Made by a program: the position numbers and the translations under genes. This document shows positions 26,814 to 36,255 of a stretch of 64,000 nucleotides of DNA, piece by piece. The notes beneath the pieces are model-generated. The model was not told where the DNA came from. It saw only the letters and a list, made by a program, of their open reading frames with translations, and searched no databases. Origin of the DNA: Pseudomonadales bacterium (GTDB lineage Bacteria; Pseudomonadota; Gammaproteobacteria; Pseudomonadales; UBA7239). The DNA is taken from assembly GCA_028280345.1 (NCBI GenBank), contig JANQLY010000004.1:248001-312000 (forward strand), given 5' to 3'. Position 1 is the stretch's first letter; every line of letters starts with the position of its first letter.

Positions 26814-28694
26814 TCAGTAGGTAATGGTTGGTAGTAGTTGTACTTGCCCGCGGCGGAAGACCGCCCACAGTTGCTGACGGGTCACCTGATTGCTGTCGTT
26901 AATTCTCAGGATGCCCGTGCTACCGTGAATCTTGCTGCTGTCGCTGCCAGCGAGCAGTGGTAACCGTGCGTGTAGGCGCCATGCGTCATTGCCCATGGCA
27001 TAGAGTTTGTTCAAAGCCGGATTCGGTGATAAATGCGTGTCAATTTCTGCCTTGAGAGGGTCATTGGTAAATAGCCAGGGCATGGCACTGAAGTAAACGC
27101 CATTGAGGTCAGTGTCCTTTTCCAGGTCACTGCTACCACTGTAAATCGTGGATGAAGCATAGACTGGGACATGGCCGGCATAGTGAAACGCGAGCAAGGG
27201 CTTGATTTGACGTGCCTGCTCAGGGCGTGCAGCGAGATAGATGACGTCGAGGTCCTGGCGGCGGCGCGGTTCGAATTCGATCGGATCACTGACCATATTG
27301 TTGATATTGCGTTGACGCCGCTTGCTATCAGTGACACCGAGTGATTGCTGGATAACTTTGGAATAGTCATTGCTTTGCGCATCAAACATGGCATTGCCAA
27401 TAACCGTACCGCCGAGTTCCTGCCAGCTATCGTTAAAGGCCTGACTGACACGCTGCCCCCATACAGAGCCCGGCGCGATTACCAGCGCTTTTTCGAAATG
27501 GTTGTTAAACGCCAGTTCGGCGGCCTGGCGGGCTTCGTCTTCCGGGCGTAGGCCAAACTGATAGAGATTTTCCGTACGCAAGTCAGTCTGTATCTCGGCA
27601 TAGTTTAGCGACAGTGTTGGTACCGGCAGGTTGCTGCGTTCATCAAGCAGGGCAACCTGTTGTTTATCAAGTGGACCAATAATCAGGTCACTGTTTGTGG
27701 CCACTTCATCGTACAAGCCAAGGAAATCCTCGCGATTGCTATCGACGATAGTGATTTGTGGTACAGCCTTGCCGTTTTGCAGAGAGTGATAGTAGGCGGC
27801 GAGAAAGCCATCGCGCACCGCCTCGCCAGCAACGGCGAGTTTTCCTGACAAGGGCACAAGCAGGGTCACTCTCTGTGGACGTTGTGCGAGGGATAACTGC
27901 ATCAGTTGCATTTCCACTGGCAGATTATGTGCGGCGGGGTGATCTCCCCAGCGTTGCAGCCAATTGTCCAGTAAGCTGATTTGCTCTTCGAGGTCAGTAT
28001 TGCGCGCGTTGGCGATGCGCGTGAGTTCAATCCATCCTGTCAGTTGTTGGTTGTGGCTGTGGGCAAGCAGATCGAGTTCCTGTTCCGGCAGATTGCGCAA
28101 TAGCCACCATAACTTACGGTTATTCTGTGCTTGTTGCTCCGGTTCTATAAGCAGGACGGTAAGTGCTGTGTGTTCGTACAGCGCGGCGAGGTAGTCACCC
28201 GTATTGAGGTAGTATTCGCTGCGCAACTGGTGCAGGGCTACAGCCGTGCCGGGATCGAGATCGTTAAGTAGCTGGGCCAGACGCAGATTGTCGATCAGCG
28301 TTTCTGCAAGAATATACTGTTGCTGATCCACTGCCCAGCGTCCATAGAGTAGAGCAAAGACAGCGAAGTCCTCGTCGTTGAGCTGCTTTGAATCAATATT
28401 GGTGAGCAGGGTGACAGAGGCGGGGTATTGCGCAGTTTGCCATAGCTGGTTCGCTGCCTGTAGCATCAAATGTTCCCGCTCCGGGGAAGGAGCTGTTTCG
28501 GCGGCGGCGAGCAGTTCATCGACTGAGCGGGTGAATTCTCCGGCTCCATCCGTCGGGTATTGCTGTGTCGGAGTGTACGTTGGTGAACTACAACCGGTTA
28601 GCAGGGCTGTCAGTAACAGCAACCAGGTGCAATAGCGTACAATGCCTTGTAAACAGGCTGTGGGGGACAGGTTTTGCAAATAATAACTGTGCAT
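26814..28694 (-). CDS. lpoA: Penicillin-binding protein activator LpoA
   Basis: 626 aa outer-membrane lipoprotein that activates PBP1A. Lipobox LTALLTGCSS with Cys35. The N-terminal helical TPR-like half (about 45-265) precedes a periplasmic-binding-protein-like half (LLVPLSGKLAVAGEAVRDGFLAAY about 280-303, DLIIGPLDKQQVALL). It heads the lpoA-yraN-diaA-dolP operon and is divergent from rsmI across 17 bases, the conserved gammaproteobacterial layout. Confidence 0.92.
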   Translation of the reverse strand: MHSYYLQNLSPTACLQGIVRYCTWLLLLTALLTGCSSPTYTPTQQYPTDGAGEFTRSVDELLAAAETAPSPEREHLMLQAANQLWQTAQYPASVTLLTNIDSKQLNDEDFAVFALLYGRWAVDQQQYILAETLIDNLRLAQLLNDLDPGTAVALHQLRSEYYLNTGDYLAALYEHTALTVLLIEPEQQAQNNRKLWWLLRNLPEQELDLLAHSHNQQLTGWIELTRIANARNTDLEEQISLLDNWLQRWGDHPAAHNLPVEMQLMQLSLAQRPQRVTLLVPLSGKLAVAGEAVRDGFLAAYYHSLQNGKAVPQITIVDSNREDFLGLYDEVATNSDLIIGPLDKQQVALLDERSNLPVPTLSLNYAEIQTDLRTENLYQFGLRPEDEARQAAELAFNNHFEKALVIAPGSVWGQRVSQAFNDSWQELGGTVIGNAMFDAQSNDYSKVIQQSLGVTDSKRRQRNINNMVSDPIEFEPRRRQDLDVIYLAARPEQARQIKPLLAFHYAGHVPVYASSTIYSGSSDLEKDTDLNGVYFSAMPWLFTNDPLKAEIDTHLSPNPALNKLYAMGNDAWRLHARLPLLAGSDSSKIHGSTGILRINDSNQVTRQQLWAVFRRGQVQLLPTITY

Positions 28695-28711
28695 AGTGGA
28701 AAAACGCTAAA

Positions 28712-29554
28712 GTGCTGTACATTGTAGCAACGCCAATTGGCAATCTGGGAGATATGGTACCGCGTGCTGTAGAGGCGCTTCAATCGGTAGATCTCATTCT
28801 TGCGGAGGATACCCGCCACAGCAAAAAATTGCTGCAACATTTTAATATTGATACGCCGATGCGGGCTTACCATGACCACTCGGAGCAGCAAATGGCGGAA
28901 AGCTTCCTTGAGCGTCTCAGGGCGGGTGATCGAATCGCTCTGATTTCCGATGCGGGGACACCGCTGATTGCGGATCCCGGCTATCGCCTTGTCAGGTTGG
29001 CTCATGAACATAGTATCCGTGTGGTGCCGATTCCAGGAGCCTGTGCGGCTATTGCTGCACTCAGTGCAGCGGGCTTACCCACCGACCGTTTTCTGTTTGA
29101 GGGATTCTTGCCCGCCAAAGCGGCAGCTCGAGAGCAGGTGTTACAGTTGCAAAAGCGTTCACCCTGTACGTTGATTTACTATGAATCTCCCCATCGCATT
29201 ACGGCAAGCCTTGATGCCATGATATCTGTGTTCGGTGCAGAGCGTTCCGCAACATTGGCGCGGGAGCTAAGCAAGCAATTCGAAACGATTAAAGCGGCGC
29301 CTCTGGCAGACTTGAAGGCCTTTGTAGAACAGGATGCACACCAGCAAAAAGGTGAGTTTGTAGTTATCGTCGCGCCGTCACCGGCAGAGGAAAGTGGCGC
29401 CATTGCAGTAGAGGACGAGCGTGTTCTCGATATACTATTATCCGAGTTATCGGTAAAACAGGCAGCTGCACTCGCGGCACGTATTACCGGCAAGCAGAAG
29501 CGGCGTCTGTACGATATGGCGTTGCAGAAAACAGATAAGAAAATACAGGAATAA
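28712..29554 (+). CDS. rsmI: 16S rRNA (cytidine(1402)-2'-O)-methyltransferase RsmI
   Basis: SAM-dependent tetrapyrrole-methylase-fold enzyme that 2'-O-methylates C1402 of 16S rRNA. Starts with MLYIVATPIGNLGDM at GTG 28712; the AEDTRHS, LISDAGTPLIADPG and PIPGACA loops are the family signature. 280 aa. Divergent from lpoA. The next gene, five bases on, is a sulfotransferase-like gene rather than the usual division/cell-wall locus. Confidence 0.95.
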   Translation: MLYIVATPIGNLGDMVPRAVEALQSVDLILAEDTRHSKKLLQHFNIDTPMRAYHDHSEQQMAESFLERLRAGDRIALISDAGTPLIADPGYRLVRLAHEHSIRVVPIPGACAAIAALSAAGLPTDRFLFEGFLPAKAAAREQVLQLQKRSPCTLIYYESPHRITASLDAMISVFGAERSATLARELSKQFETIKAAPLADLKAFVEQDAHQQKGEFVVIVAPSPAEESGAIAVEDERVLDILLSELSVKQAAALAARITGKQKRRLYDMALQKTDKKIQE

Positions 29555-29558
29555 CACC

Positions 29559-30500
29559 GTGACGTTTGAGCAGTTACCTCTGATCCACATCGGTTATCCC
29601 AAAGCTCTGTCTTCCTGGATGCAGAAATTGTTGTTTATACCGGATAATGGATTTTGTACGGTACTCGACCCACTAACAGTGCAACTGGGGCTGATTGATG
29701 CGAGCCCATTTGCGTTTGATACCAGACAGGCACAGCAGTGGATGGAAGAAGCCTGGAGCAAGGCTCAGGGAGACAGGAACAATCTTGTGCCAGTGATCAC
29801 TTCTGAGTCTTTAGTCGGCCACACACACTGCGGTGGTTACAATGCAAAAAACAATGCAGATCGGCTTAAACAGCTGTGCCCAGAGGCAAAGATTTTGATT
29901 GTCGTTAGGGAACAGCGTGCTGAAATTCGGTCGTTGTATAAAACCTTTGTTATCTGGGGTATGCCACATTCGATTCGTCGTATTCTGCGCCCGGTAGAGC
30001 CTAATTTATCGCCTCAGTTCAATTTTGATTTTCTGTGCTACGACAAGTTGGTGGACTACTACCAGCAGCTTTACGGCAAGGATCGAGTGCTGGTTTTACC
30101 CTATGAATTGTTTAAGGTGGACAATCAGGATTTTCTACAACGACTGTTTGACTTTTCCGGCATTGAGAATGCTGCAGAAACGATTGGCAAGTTGCCGGTT
30201 AAACGTACGATGAATCGCAATCAAACCATGGTGAATCTGTTAATACAGCGCTGGAAAAACTATTTTCTACTGTCGAATCCGTTTAACTATTCAGGGCTGT
30301 TTGAATCAAATGAAGAGCGGCTTAAACAGCGTATTGTGCGCAGCAAGAAAAATCCGTTCCCGGCGTTTATGGACAACTGGTTTGAGGCGGGGTTTGCGCA
30401 TGAAGTGGAACAGGCTTGCTCCGGGCAGTTTTGTCAGAGTAATCAGCGCCTTGAAGCATTGACCGGTCTTGAACTCGGGGCTTACGGTTACCAACTGTGA
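29559..30500 (+). CDS. Sulfotransferase-like protein
   Basis: 313 aa. The opening HIGYPKALSSWMQKLLF resembles the 5'-phosphosulfate loop of PAPS-dependent sulfotransferases, and ILIVVREQRAEIRSLYKTF around residues 112-130 resembles the 3'-phosphate-binding strand-loop-helix with the conserved Arg and Ser. It would transfer sulfate from PAPS to a carbohydrate, lipid or protein; the acceptor is unknown. GTG 29559 start. Its stop overlaps the sulfatase GTG (GTGA), so both are coupled. Confidence 0.7.
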   Translation: MTFEQLPLIHIGYPKALSSWMQKLLFIPDNGFCTVLDPLTVQLGLIDASPFAFDTRQAQQWMEEAWSKAQGDRNNLVPVITSESLVGHTHCGGYNAKNNADRLKQLCPEAKILIVVREQRAEIRSLYKTFVIWGMPHSIRRILRPVEPNLSPQFNFDFLCYDKLVDYYQQLYGKDRVLVLPYELFKVDNQDFLQRLFDFSGIENAAETIGKLPVKRTMNRNQTMVNLLIQRWKNYFLLSNPFNYSGLFESNEERLKQRIVRSKKNPFPAFMDNWFEAGFAHEVEQACSGQFCQSNQRLEALTGLELGAYGYQL

Positions 30501-32395
30501 AACGGCTGATTATTCTTCTTGTTGTATTGCTGGCCACCGGGTGTGTGGACGAGCCTCCTGAAGATAGTGCACCGGACATCATCAATCGCAGCGTATCCAA
30601 TGAAGTTGTGTCTGACAAAGGAATGCCTCAACCGAATATTTTGCTGATCATGCTTGATGATGCAGGCTACAACGATGTGGCCGGTTTTGCCGCAGGTGAG
30701 CCACCGACACCGCGTCTTGCGCGGCTGGCCGAGCAGGGTGCGCGCTTTATTCGCCACTACGCCGATTCCACGTGCCGGCCAGCGCGGGTTTCTCTGCTGA
30801 CAGGGCAACAGGCGGCTCGTGTGGCGACAATGCCGGATTTTCGGGGTATCTCGCCAGAAGTGCTGACCTTGCCGGAACAATTGCAGGCTGCCGGCTACAG
30901 TACTCACCATATCGGCAAGTGGCATGTGGGTGATACGACACCATTAGCCTGGCCCTCAGCGCAGGGGTTTGATAGCTGGCAGGGCTTTTTAAACCAGTTT
31001 CTGTTACGCGGGCCAAACAAGCAGGGGCAGCTTGGCTATCGCCGGCCAACCTATACCGATCCGTGGTTGCAGATAAATGATGAGCCGCCACAACCGTTTG
31101 AGGGTCACCTGACCGATATACTGGCTGATCTTGCAGTGGAAAAAGTGCAATCCCTTGCTGATCAATCACAACCGTGGTTTATCAATTACTGGTTATTTGC
31201 ACCTCATAATCCTGCCACGGTTGCGCCGCGTTATCGTGACAGATTTCCACAGGGTAAGGCAGGGCAGTACCAGGCACTGTTAAAGCATATGGATGACAGT
31301 ATTGGTCGTGTGCTTGATGCGTTACAAAGTAGTGGTCAAATGGAAAACACTCTTGTGGTGGTAGTGAGCGATAATGGGGGAACCAACGAGCGGGCCGATA
31401 ATAATCGGCCATTTGTTGGCAAAAAAGGGCAATACAGTGAAGGGGGAACCCGTACACCGTTGATCCTGCGTTGGCCTGGGCAGATAGACCCGGGGCAGGA
31501 CTATGCAGGCGTTACAGCGATTTACGATTTATATCCCACCTTGCTAGCGGCAGCGGGTGTTCCGGTTAGTGAGCCTGGTGCGTTTGATGGCATTGATTTG
31601 CTACCGCTGCTGGCGGGTGATGAGGTACCACAACGTTCTCTGTATTGGGAACTGGGTGGTTTGTTTAATTATTATTTTTCTGTACTTGATGCCAATGGCC
31701 GTTGGCGCCTTGATGATGAGCGCCTGTTTGATTTGCAAAACGATCCATATGCCCGTGTGGATGTTGCCGCATCGCAGGCAGCAATAGTGGCGCGCTTGCG
31801 TCAACAGTTTATTGACTGGCGCTGGCAAGTTCACCGGCTAGCTATAGATGCTGAACCATTGGATAGTATTCATGGCTGGAAGATCAATGGCGACAGTTTT
31901 CGGCGTTCCCCAGGCTATGGTGGTTTGACCCTGGCTATGGAAGTGTCAAATCCTGAGGGAGGTGTGTTGAGTGGCACATTGGTAGAACAACCGGGTATCT
32001 GGTCAATGCAGATGCTACCTGACCAGCGACTGCGCGTGTCAATTAACGAAATAGAAATGATCACCGGGCCGCTTGAATTGAATCGCGCCTGTCATGCGCT
32101 GGTGTTTACCAGCTATTACTTCCGTTCCAAGCTGCAAAGTCATCTCGATAGAACTGTGTGGAACCTGTATATCGACGGTGAGCTCGTGGCGGAAAAACTG
32201 GTCGAACACCCGGAGAATTTGCCTGACAATTTTCTCAATCCAACCTATATCGGTACCGACAGTCAGCAGCGGGATACCTTCTCTGCCCGGATTCTAAAGC
32301 CACATTTTTTCAATGAGTTTTTTTATGCAGATGATCATTGGGAGATTGGGCGTGGTATTACAGATCTTGACCCATTGTTGTGCGAAGGTAGTTAG
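30497..32395 (+). CDS. Lipoprotein sulfatase (arylsulfatase family)
   Basis: 632 aa. Lipobox LLATGC with Cys16. Alkaline-phosphatase-fold core: metal-binding LIMLDDAGYNDVAG, then the formylglycine motif CRPAR at 93-97 (C-x-P-x-R) followed by SLLTGQ, GKWHVGD and VVVSDNGGTNE. The cysteine must be oxidised to formylglycine by a maturase not present here. Residues from about 455 on form an extra C-terminal beta-rich domain not typical of simple sulfatases. Translationally coupled to the sulfotransferase-like gene. Likely a periplasm- or surface-facing hydrolase of a sulfated glycan or other ester; substrate unknown. Confidence 0.85.
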   Translation: MKRLIILLVVLLATGCVDEPPEDSAPDIINRSVSNEVVSDKGMPQPNILLIMLDDAGYNDVAGFAAGEPPTPRLARLAEQGARFIRHYADSTCRPARVSLLTGQQAARVATMPDFRGISPEVLTLPEQLQAAGYSTHHIGKWHVGDTTPLAWPSAQGFDSWQGFLNQFLLRGPNKQGQLGYRRPTYTDPWLQINDEPPQPFEGHLTDILADLAVEKVQSLADQSQPWFINYWLFAPHNPATVAPRYRDRFPQGKAGQYQALLKHMDDSIGRVLDALQSSGQMENTLVVVVSDNGGTNERADNNRPFVGKKGQYSEGGTRTPLILRWPGQIDPGQDYAGVTAIYDLYPTLLAAAGVPVSEPGAFDGIDLLPLLAGDEVPQRSLYWELGGLFNYYFSVLDANGRWRLDDERLFDLQNDPYARVDVAASQAAIVARLRQQFIDWRWQVHRLAIDAEPLDSIHGWKINGDSFRRSPGYGGLTLAMEVSNPEGGVLSGTLVEQPGIWSMQMLPDQRLRVSINEIEMITGPLELNRACHALVFTSYYFRSKLQSHLDRTVWNLYIDGELVAEKLVEHPENLPDNFLNPTYIGTDSQQRDTFSARILKPHFFNEFFYADDHWEIGRGITDLDPLLCEGS

Positions 32396-32496
32396 TAGTA
32401 GTTACGGAGCTGTTTAGCCCGTGTAATACCGAAGGTTACGCGCATATTAGGTCAATTAGGGCTGTAATTTTGCCAGGACTATGATTTACTACGTCT

Positions 32497-32526
32497 TTGA
32501 AAGAATTGGGGTTTTTGCAGTTTAAA
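32497..32526 (+). promoter_or_regulatory. Possible promoter of the kor operon
   Basis: TTGAAA, 18 bases, TTTAAA within the 201-base gap before the flavoprotein gene, followed by A/T-rich sequence. Matches sigma-70 only loosely. Confidence 0.3.
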
Positions 32527-32596
32527 AATAAAATTAAACGCAACAAAATCCATGTTTTTGAATTGATAGAGTTCTCCAGCGGGTACGGAGTCAGCA

Positions 32597-34366
32597 TTGA
32601 AACCCACAGATATTTCCGATCCAGAATTTTTCCATCAGGTTGTCGATTGCCAGTATGCTTGCCCGGCCCATACACCGGTGCCCCACTACATTCGTCTTAT
32701 CGCGCAAGAAAAATATACCGAAGCTTATATGGTGAATTGGGAATCCAATGTTTTCCCAGGTGTATTGGGCCGTACCTGCGACCGCCCCTGTGAGCCTGCC
32801 TGTCGTCGCGGTCGTGTTGAAGAAGAGCCCGTTGCTATCTGTCGCCTCAAACGTGTTGCGGCAGATAATAAGGAAGACTACAAACATCTGTTACCGAAGA
32901 TTCCGAAAAAGAAAAACGGCAAGCGTATTGCATTGATCGGTGCAGGGCCGGCTTCACTGACAGTAGCCCGTGATCTGATGCCACTCGGCTACGAAATCGA
33001 CCTCTATGATGAGCAGCCGGCGGGTGGCGGTATGATGCGCAGCCAGATTCCCTCGTTTCGTCTACCCATCGAAGTACTGGATGAAGAAGTAAACACTATT
33101 ACCGATATGGGGGTTCTGACGCACTACAATACTTATGTTGCGAGCCTCAAGGAAATACTTGATAAGGATTATGATGCCGTGTTTGTTGGCACCGGTGCGC
33201 CGCGCGGTAAAGATCTGGATTTGCCCGGTCGTAAAGAGGCAGATGCCAATATCCAGATTGGTATTGAGTTTCTTGCCAGTGTGGCCTTTGAACACGCCGA
33301 TAGCATAGGTGAGCGTGTACTTGTTATTGGCGGAGGTAATACAGCAATGGACTGTTGCCGTACAGCGCGTCGTCTTGGTGGCAAGGATGTGAGAATTGTT
33401 GTGCGCAGTCCGTTCGAGGATATGAAAGCATCACCGTGGGAAAAAGACGATGCAATGGCGGAAGATGTGCCATTTTATAACAACCATGTGCCTAAGGAGT
33501 ATGTGGTCGAAAATGGCAAACTTAAAGGTATGAAGTTCGAAAAGGTAGAAGCGCATTACGATGCTGATGGCAAACGTTCGCTGGTACCTACGGGAGAGGA
33601 TCTCGTGTTTTTTGAGTGTGATGATGTGCTGATGGCGGTTGGCCAGGAAAACACTTTCCCCTGGATTGAGCGCGACCTCGATATTGAATTTGATAAGTGG
33701 GATATGCCGTCAGTAGACAAGGTGACTTTCCAGTCTACCAACCCAAAAGTTTTCTTTGGCGGCGACGCAGCTTTTGGTCCGGAAAATGTCATTACCGCTG
33801 TTGCTCATGGTCACCAGGCGGCCATATCTATTGATCTGTTTTGCAAGGGTGAGTCCCTGACGGAACGTCCCGCACCGTTTACCAACCTCGTGAGTCAGAA
33901 AATGGGTATTCACGAGTGGAGTTATGACAGTGAAGTCGCCGAGGATGTTCGTTACGCTGTGCCCCATGCCGCGAAAGAGGAGGCACTTCAGGATCGAATG
34001 ATTGAAGTGGAACTGGGTTTTGATAAAGATCTTGGTTACAAGGAAGCAGAGCGCTGCCTTAATTGTGATGTACAAACCGTATTTACTGAGGCGCGCTGCA
34101 TAGAATGTGATGCCTGTATGGATATTTGTCCAACTGAATGTATCACGTTTACGCCTAATGGCGATGAAGAAGAATTGCGCCCGCGCTTGATACAGCCAGC
34201 TAATAACCTCGAACAGCCGTTGTATATCTCGGATGAACTTAAAACCGGACGTATTATGGTCAAGGACGAAGATGTCTGTTTGCACTGTGGTTTGTGTGCT
34301 GAACGTTGTCCGACCTCTGCCTGGGATATGCAGAAGTTTTATTACAGCGTCACGAAGGCAGGCTAG
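32597..34366 (+). CDS. KorC-like NAD(P)-linked flavoprotein with ferredoxin domain (GltD-type)
   Basis: 589 aa. An N-terminal cysteine-rich helical domain (CQYACPAHTP, CDRPCEPACRRG) precedes an FAD Rossmann fold (ALIGAGPASLTVARDL, about 115-130), an NAD(P) fold (VLVIGGGNTAMDCCRTARRL, about 242-261) and C-terminal ferredoxin motifs CIECDACMDICPTEC and CLHCGLCAERCP for two 4Fe-4S clusters. Domains match GltD-type electron-transfer subunits; next to KorA/KorB it most resembles KorC of NADP-dependent 2-oxoglutarate oxidoreductase (Azoarcus type). TTG start at 32597, six bases after GGAG. Confidence 0.8.
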   Translation: MKPTDISDPEFFHQVVDCQYACPAHTPVPHYIRLIAQEKYTEAYMVNWESNVFPGVLGRTCDRPCEPACRRGRVEEEPVAICRLKRVAADNKEDYKHLLPKIPKKKNGKRIALIGAGPASLTVARDLMPLGYEIDLYDEQPAGGGMMRSQIPSFRLPIEVLDEEVNTITDMGVLTHYNTYVASLKEILDKDYDAVFVGTGAPRGKDLDLPGRKEADANIQIGIEFLASVAFEHADSIGERVLVIGGGNTAMDCCRTARRLGGKDVRIVVRSPFEDMKASPWEKDDAMAEDVPFYNNHVPKEYVVENGKLKGMKFEKVEAHYDADGKRSLVPTGEDLVFFECDDVLMAVGQENTFPWIERDLDIEFDKWDMPSVDKVTFQSTNPKVFFGGDAAFGPENVITAVAHGHQAAISIDLFCKGESLTERPAPFTNLVSQKMGIHEWSYDSEVAEDVRYAVPHAAKEEALQDRMIEVELGFDKDLGYKEAERCLNCDVQTVFTEARCIECDACMDICPTECITFTPNGDEEELRPRLIQPANNLEQPLYISDELKTGRIMVKDEDVCLHCGLCAERCPTSAWDMQKFYYSVTKAG

Positions 34367-34407
34367 GTTGGGCTGTGAAATAAGGCTGCGAGACTAAGAG
34401 AAACACT

Positions 34408-36240
34408 ATGGCTGTAAAAGCACTCAATGACTTTGTTGTTAAATTTGCTAATGTAAATGGTACTGGCTCTGCCAGTGCGAATAATATGTTTGCCAAGGCA
34501 GTTTTTCGCATGGGGATTCCGGTTAGTCCACGCAATATTTTCCCGTCGAATATCCAGGGTCTGCCTACCTGGTATGAAGTGCGTATTAATGAAGATGGCT
34601 ATCTCGCGCGTCGCGGGGGTGGTGTTGATTTAATGGTAGCGGTCAATCCACAGTCGATGGAAAAAGATTTGCAGGAAGTCGTCCCCGGCGGTTATTTCCT
34701 TTACGATTCAACCAAGCCACTTGATCCGCGCCTGCAGCGCAATGACATTCATTTTCTTCCGATTCCGCTTATGGAAATTTCCATGGCGGAATATAAAGAT
34801 CCACGTCAGCGCCAGTTATTTAAAAATATCATCTATGTTGGTGCGTTAGCCGCGTTGATTGATATTGAATTCAAGGTTTTGACTGAACTGGTAAACGACC
34901 AGTTTAAAGGTAAAGAAAAATTGATTGCCCCCAATGTGCACGCATTAGAGCTGGGCTATCAGTATGCAAAAGATCACTTCCAGTGCCCGCTCGGTATTCG
35001 CCTGCAGCGCCGTGAAGCAGTTGGTAACAGAATACTGATGGATGGAAACAGTGCGGCGGCCATTGGTGCTGTGTACGGTGGTGCAACCGTCGCAGCCTGG
35101 TATCCGATTACACCATCCACTTCAGTGGTTGATGCATTTGATAAGTATGCGAACCGTTTGCGAATTGATCCGGGTACAGGCAAGCACAACTTTGCGATCT
35201 TGCAAGCGGAAGATGAACTGGCAGCTATGGGAATGGTAATCGGTGCAAGCTGGAATGGTGCGCGTGCATTTACGGCAACCAGTGGTCCGGGTGTGTCGTT
35301 GATGTCGGAGTTTCTCGGTCTTGCCTACTTTGCCGAGATACCGGCGGTATTAATTGATGTGCAACGTGCAGGCCCGTCAACTGGCATGCCCACACGTACA
35401 CAGCAGTCCGACATTCTTGCGGCGGCCTATGCCTCCCATGGCGATACAAAGCATGTATTATTATTTCCGAGCTCACCTCGCGAGTGCTTCGACATGACTG
35501 CAGATGCGTTTGATCTTGCGGAGCAGTTGCAAACTCCAATTATTATGCTCACGGATCTGGATCTCGGTATGAATGATTCCATGAGTGAGCCTTTGCAGTG
35601 GGATGACAAGCGCAGTTACCAACGTGGCAAAGTGCTTAACGCCGAGCAGCTGGATGAAATTGAACGCTACGGCCGTTACGTGGATGTTGATAACGATGGC
35701 ATCTGCTATCGCACCGTACCCGGCACCCACCCGAGCAAGGGCTCATTCTTTACTCGCGGAACGTCAAGAGACACCTATGCCGTTTACACAGAAGATGGCG
35801 ATAAGTATGTTGAAAACATGGATCGCCTGTTAAAGAAATTTGAAACAGCCAAAGACTATGTGCCGAAGCCCGAGATTGATGATCGCGGTGGTGAGCAATA
35901 CGGCGTGGTTTGTGTTGGTACAAGTTCCGAGGCGGTTCGTGAAGCACGGGATATGCTTGCAGCAGAGGGGATTGCGCTGAATACCTTACGCATTCGTGCC
36001 TTCCCGTTCAACCGGGATGTGGATGACTTTATCGCGCGCCACGAGCAGGTCTTTGTGGTAGAGCAGAATCGCGATGCACAGTTGCGTTCCCTGCTCATGA
36101 TTGAAAATGATGTGCCGGGTAACAAACTGACTTCGGTACTTAACTATGATGGTATGCCGATTACGGCAAAAACCGTTGCGTCAAAAATTCGCGGTCATGT
36201 TGCACCGGCGAGCGTGACGCCAATCCGAAAATCGAATTAA
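34408..36240 (+). CDS. korA: 2-oxoacid:acceptor oxidoreductase, fused gamma-alpha subunit (KorA)
   Basis: 610 aa. The first 180 residues are the gamma domain (VNGTGSASANNMFAKAVFRM, VDLMVAVNPQSMEKDL); the rest is the alpha domain (MDGNSAAAIGAVYGGATVAA, WYPITPSTSVVDAF, AFTATSGPGVSLMSEFLGLA), the gamma-alpha fusion of 2-oxoglutarate or branched-chain oxidoreductases. It oxidatively decarboxylates a 2-oxoacid to its acyl-CoA with the beta subunit. 2-Oxoglutarate is inferred from the KorCAB layout, not from the sequence alone. Confidence 0.85.
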   Translation: MAVKALNDFVVKFANVNGTGSASANNMFAKAVFRMGIPVSPRNIFPSNIQGLPTWYEVRINEDGYLARRGGGVDLMVAVNPQSMEKDLQEVVPGGYFLYDSTKPLDPRLQRNDIHFLPIPLMEISMAEYKDPRQRQLFKNIIYVGALAALIDIEFKVLTELVNDQFKGKEKLIAPNVHALELGYQYAKDHFQCPLGIRLQRREAVGNRILMDGNSAAAIGAVYGGATVAAWYPITPSTSVVDAFDKYANRLRIDPGTGKHNFAILQAEDELAAMGMVIGASWNGARAFTATSGPGVSLMSEFLGLAYFAEIPAVLIDVQRAGPSTGMPTRTQQSDILAAAYASHGDTKHVLLFPSSPRECFDMTADAFDLAEQLQTPIIMLTDLDLGMNDSMSEPLQWDDKRSYQRGKVLNAEQLDEIERYGRYVDVDNDGICYRTVPGTHPSKGSFFTRGTSRDTYAVYTEDGDKYVENMDRLLKKFETAKDYVPKPEIDDRGGEQYGVVCVGTSSEAVREARDMLAAEGIALNTLRIRAFPFNRDVDDFIARHEQVFVVEQNRDAQLRSLLMIENDVPGNKLTSVLNYDGMPITAKTVASKIRGHVAPASVTPIRKSN

Positions 36241-36255
36241 CGGGTTTGTAATATC

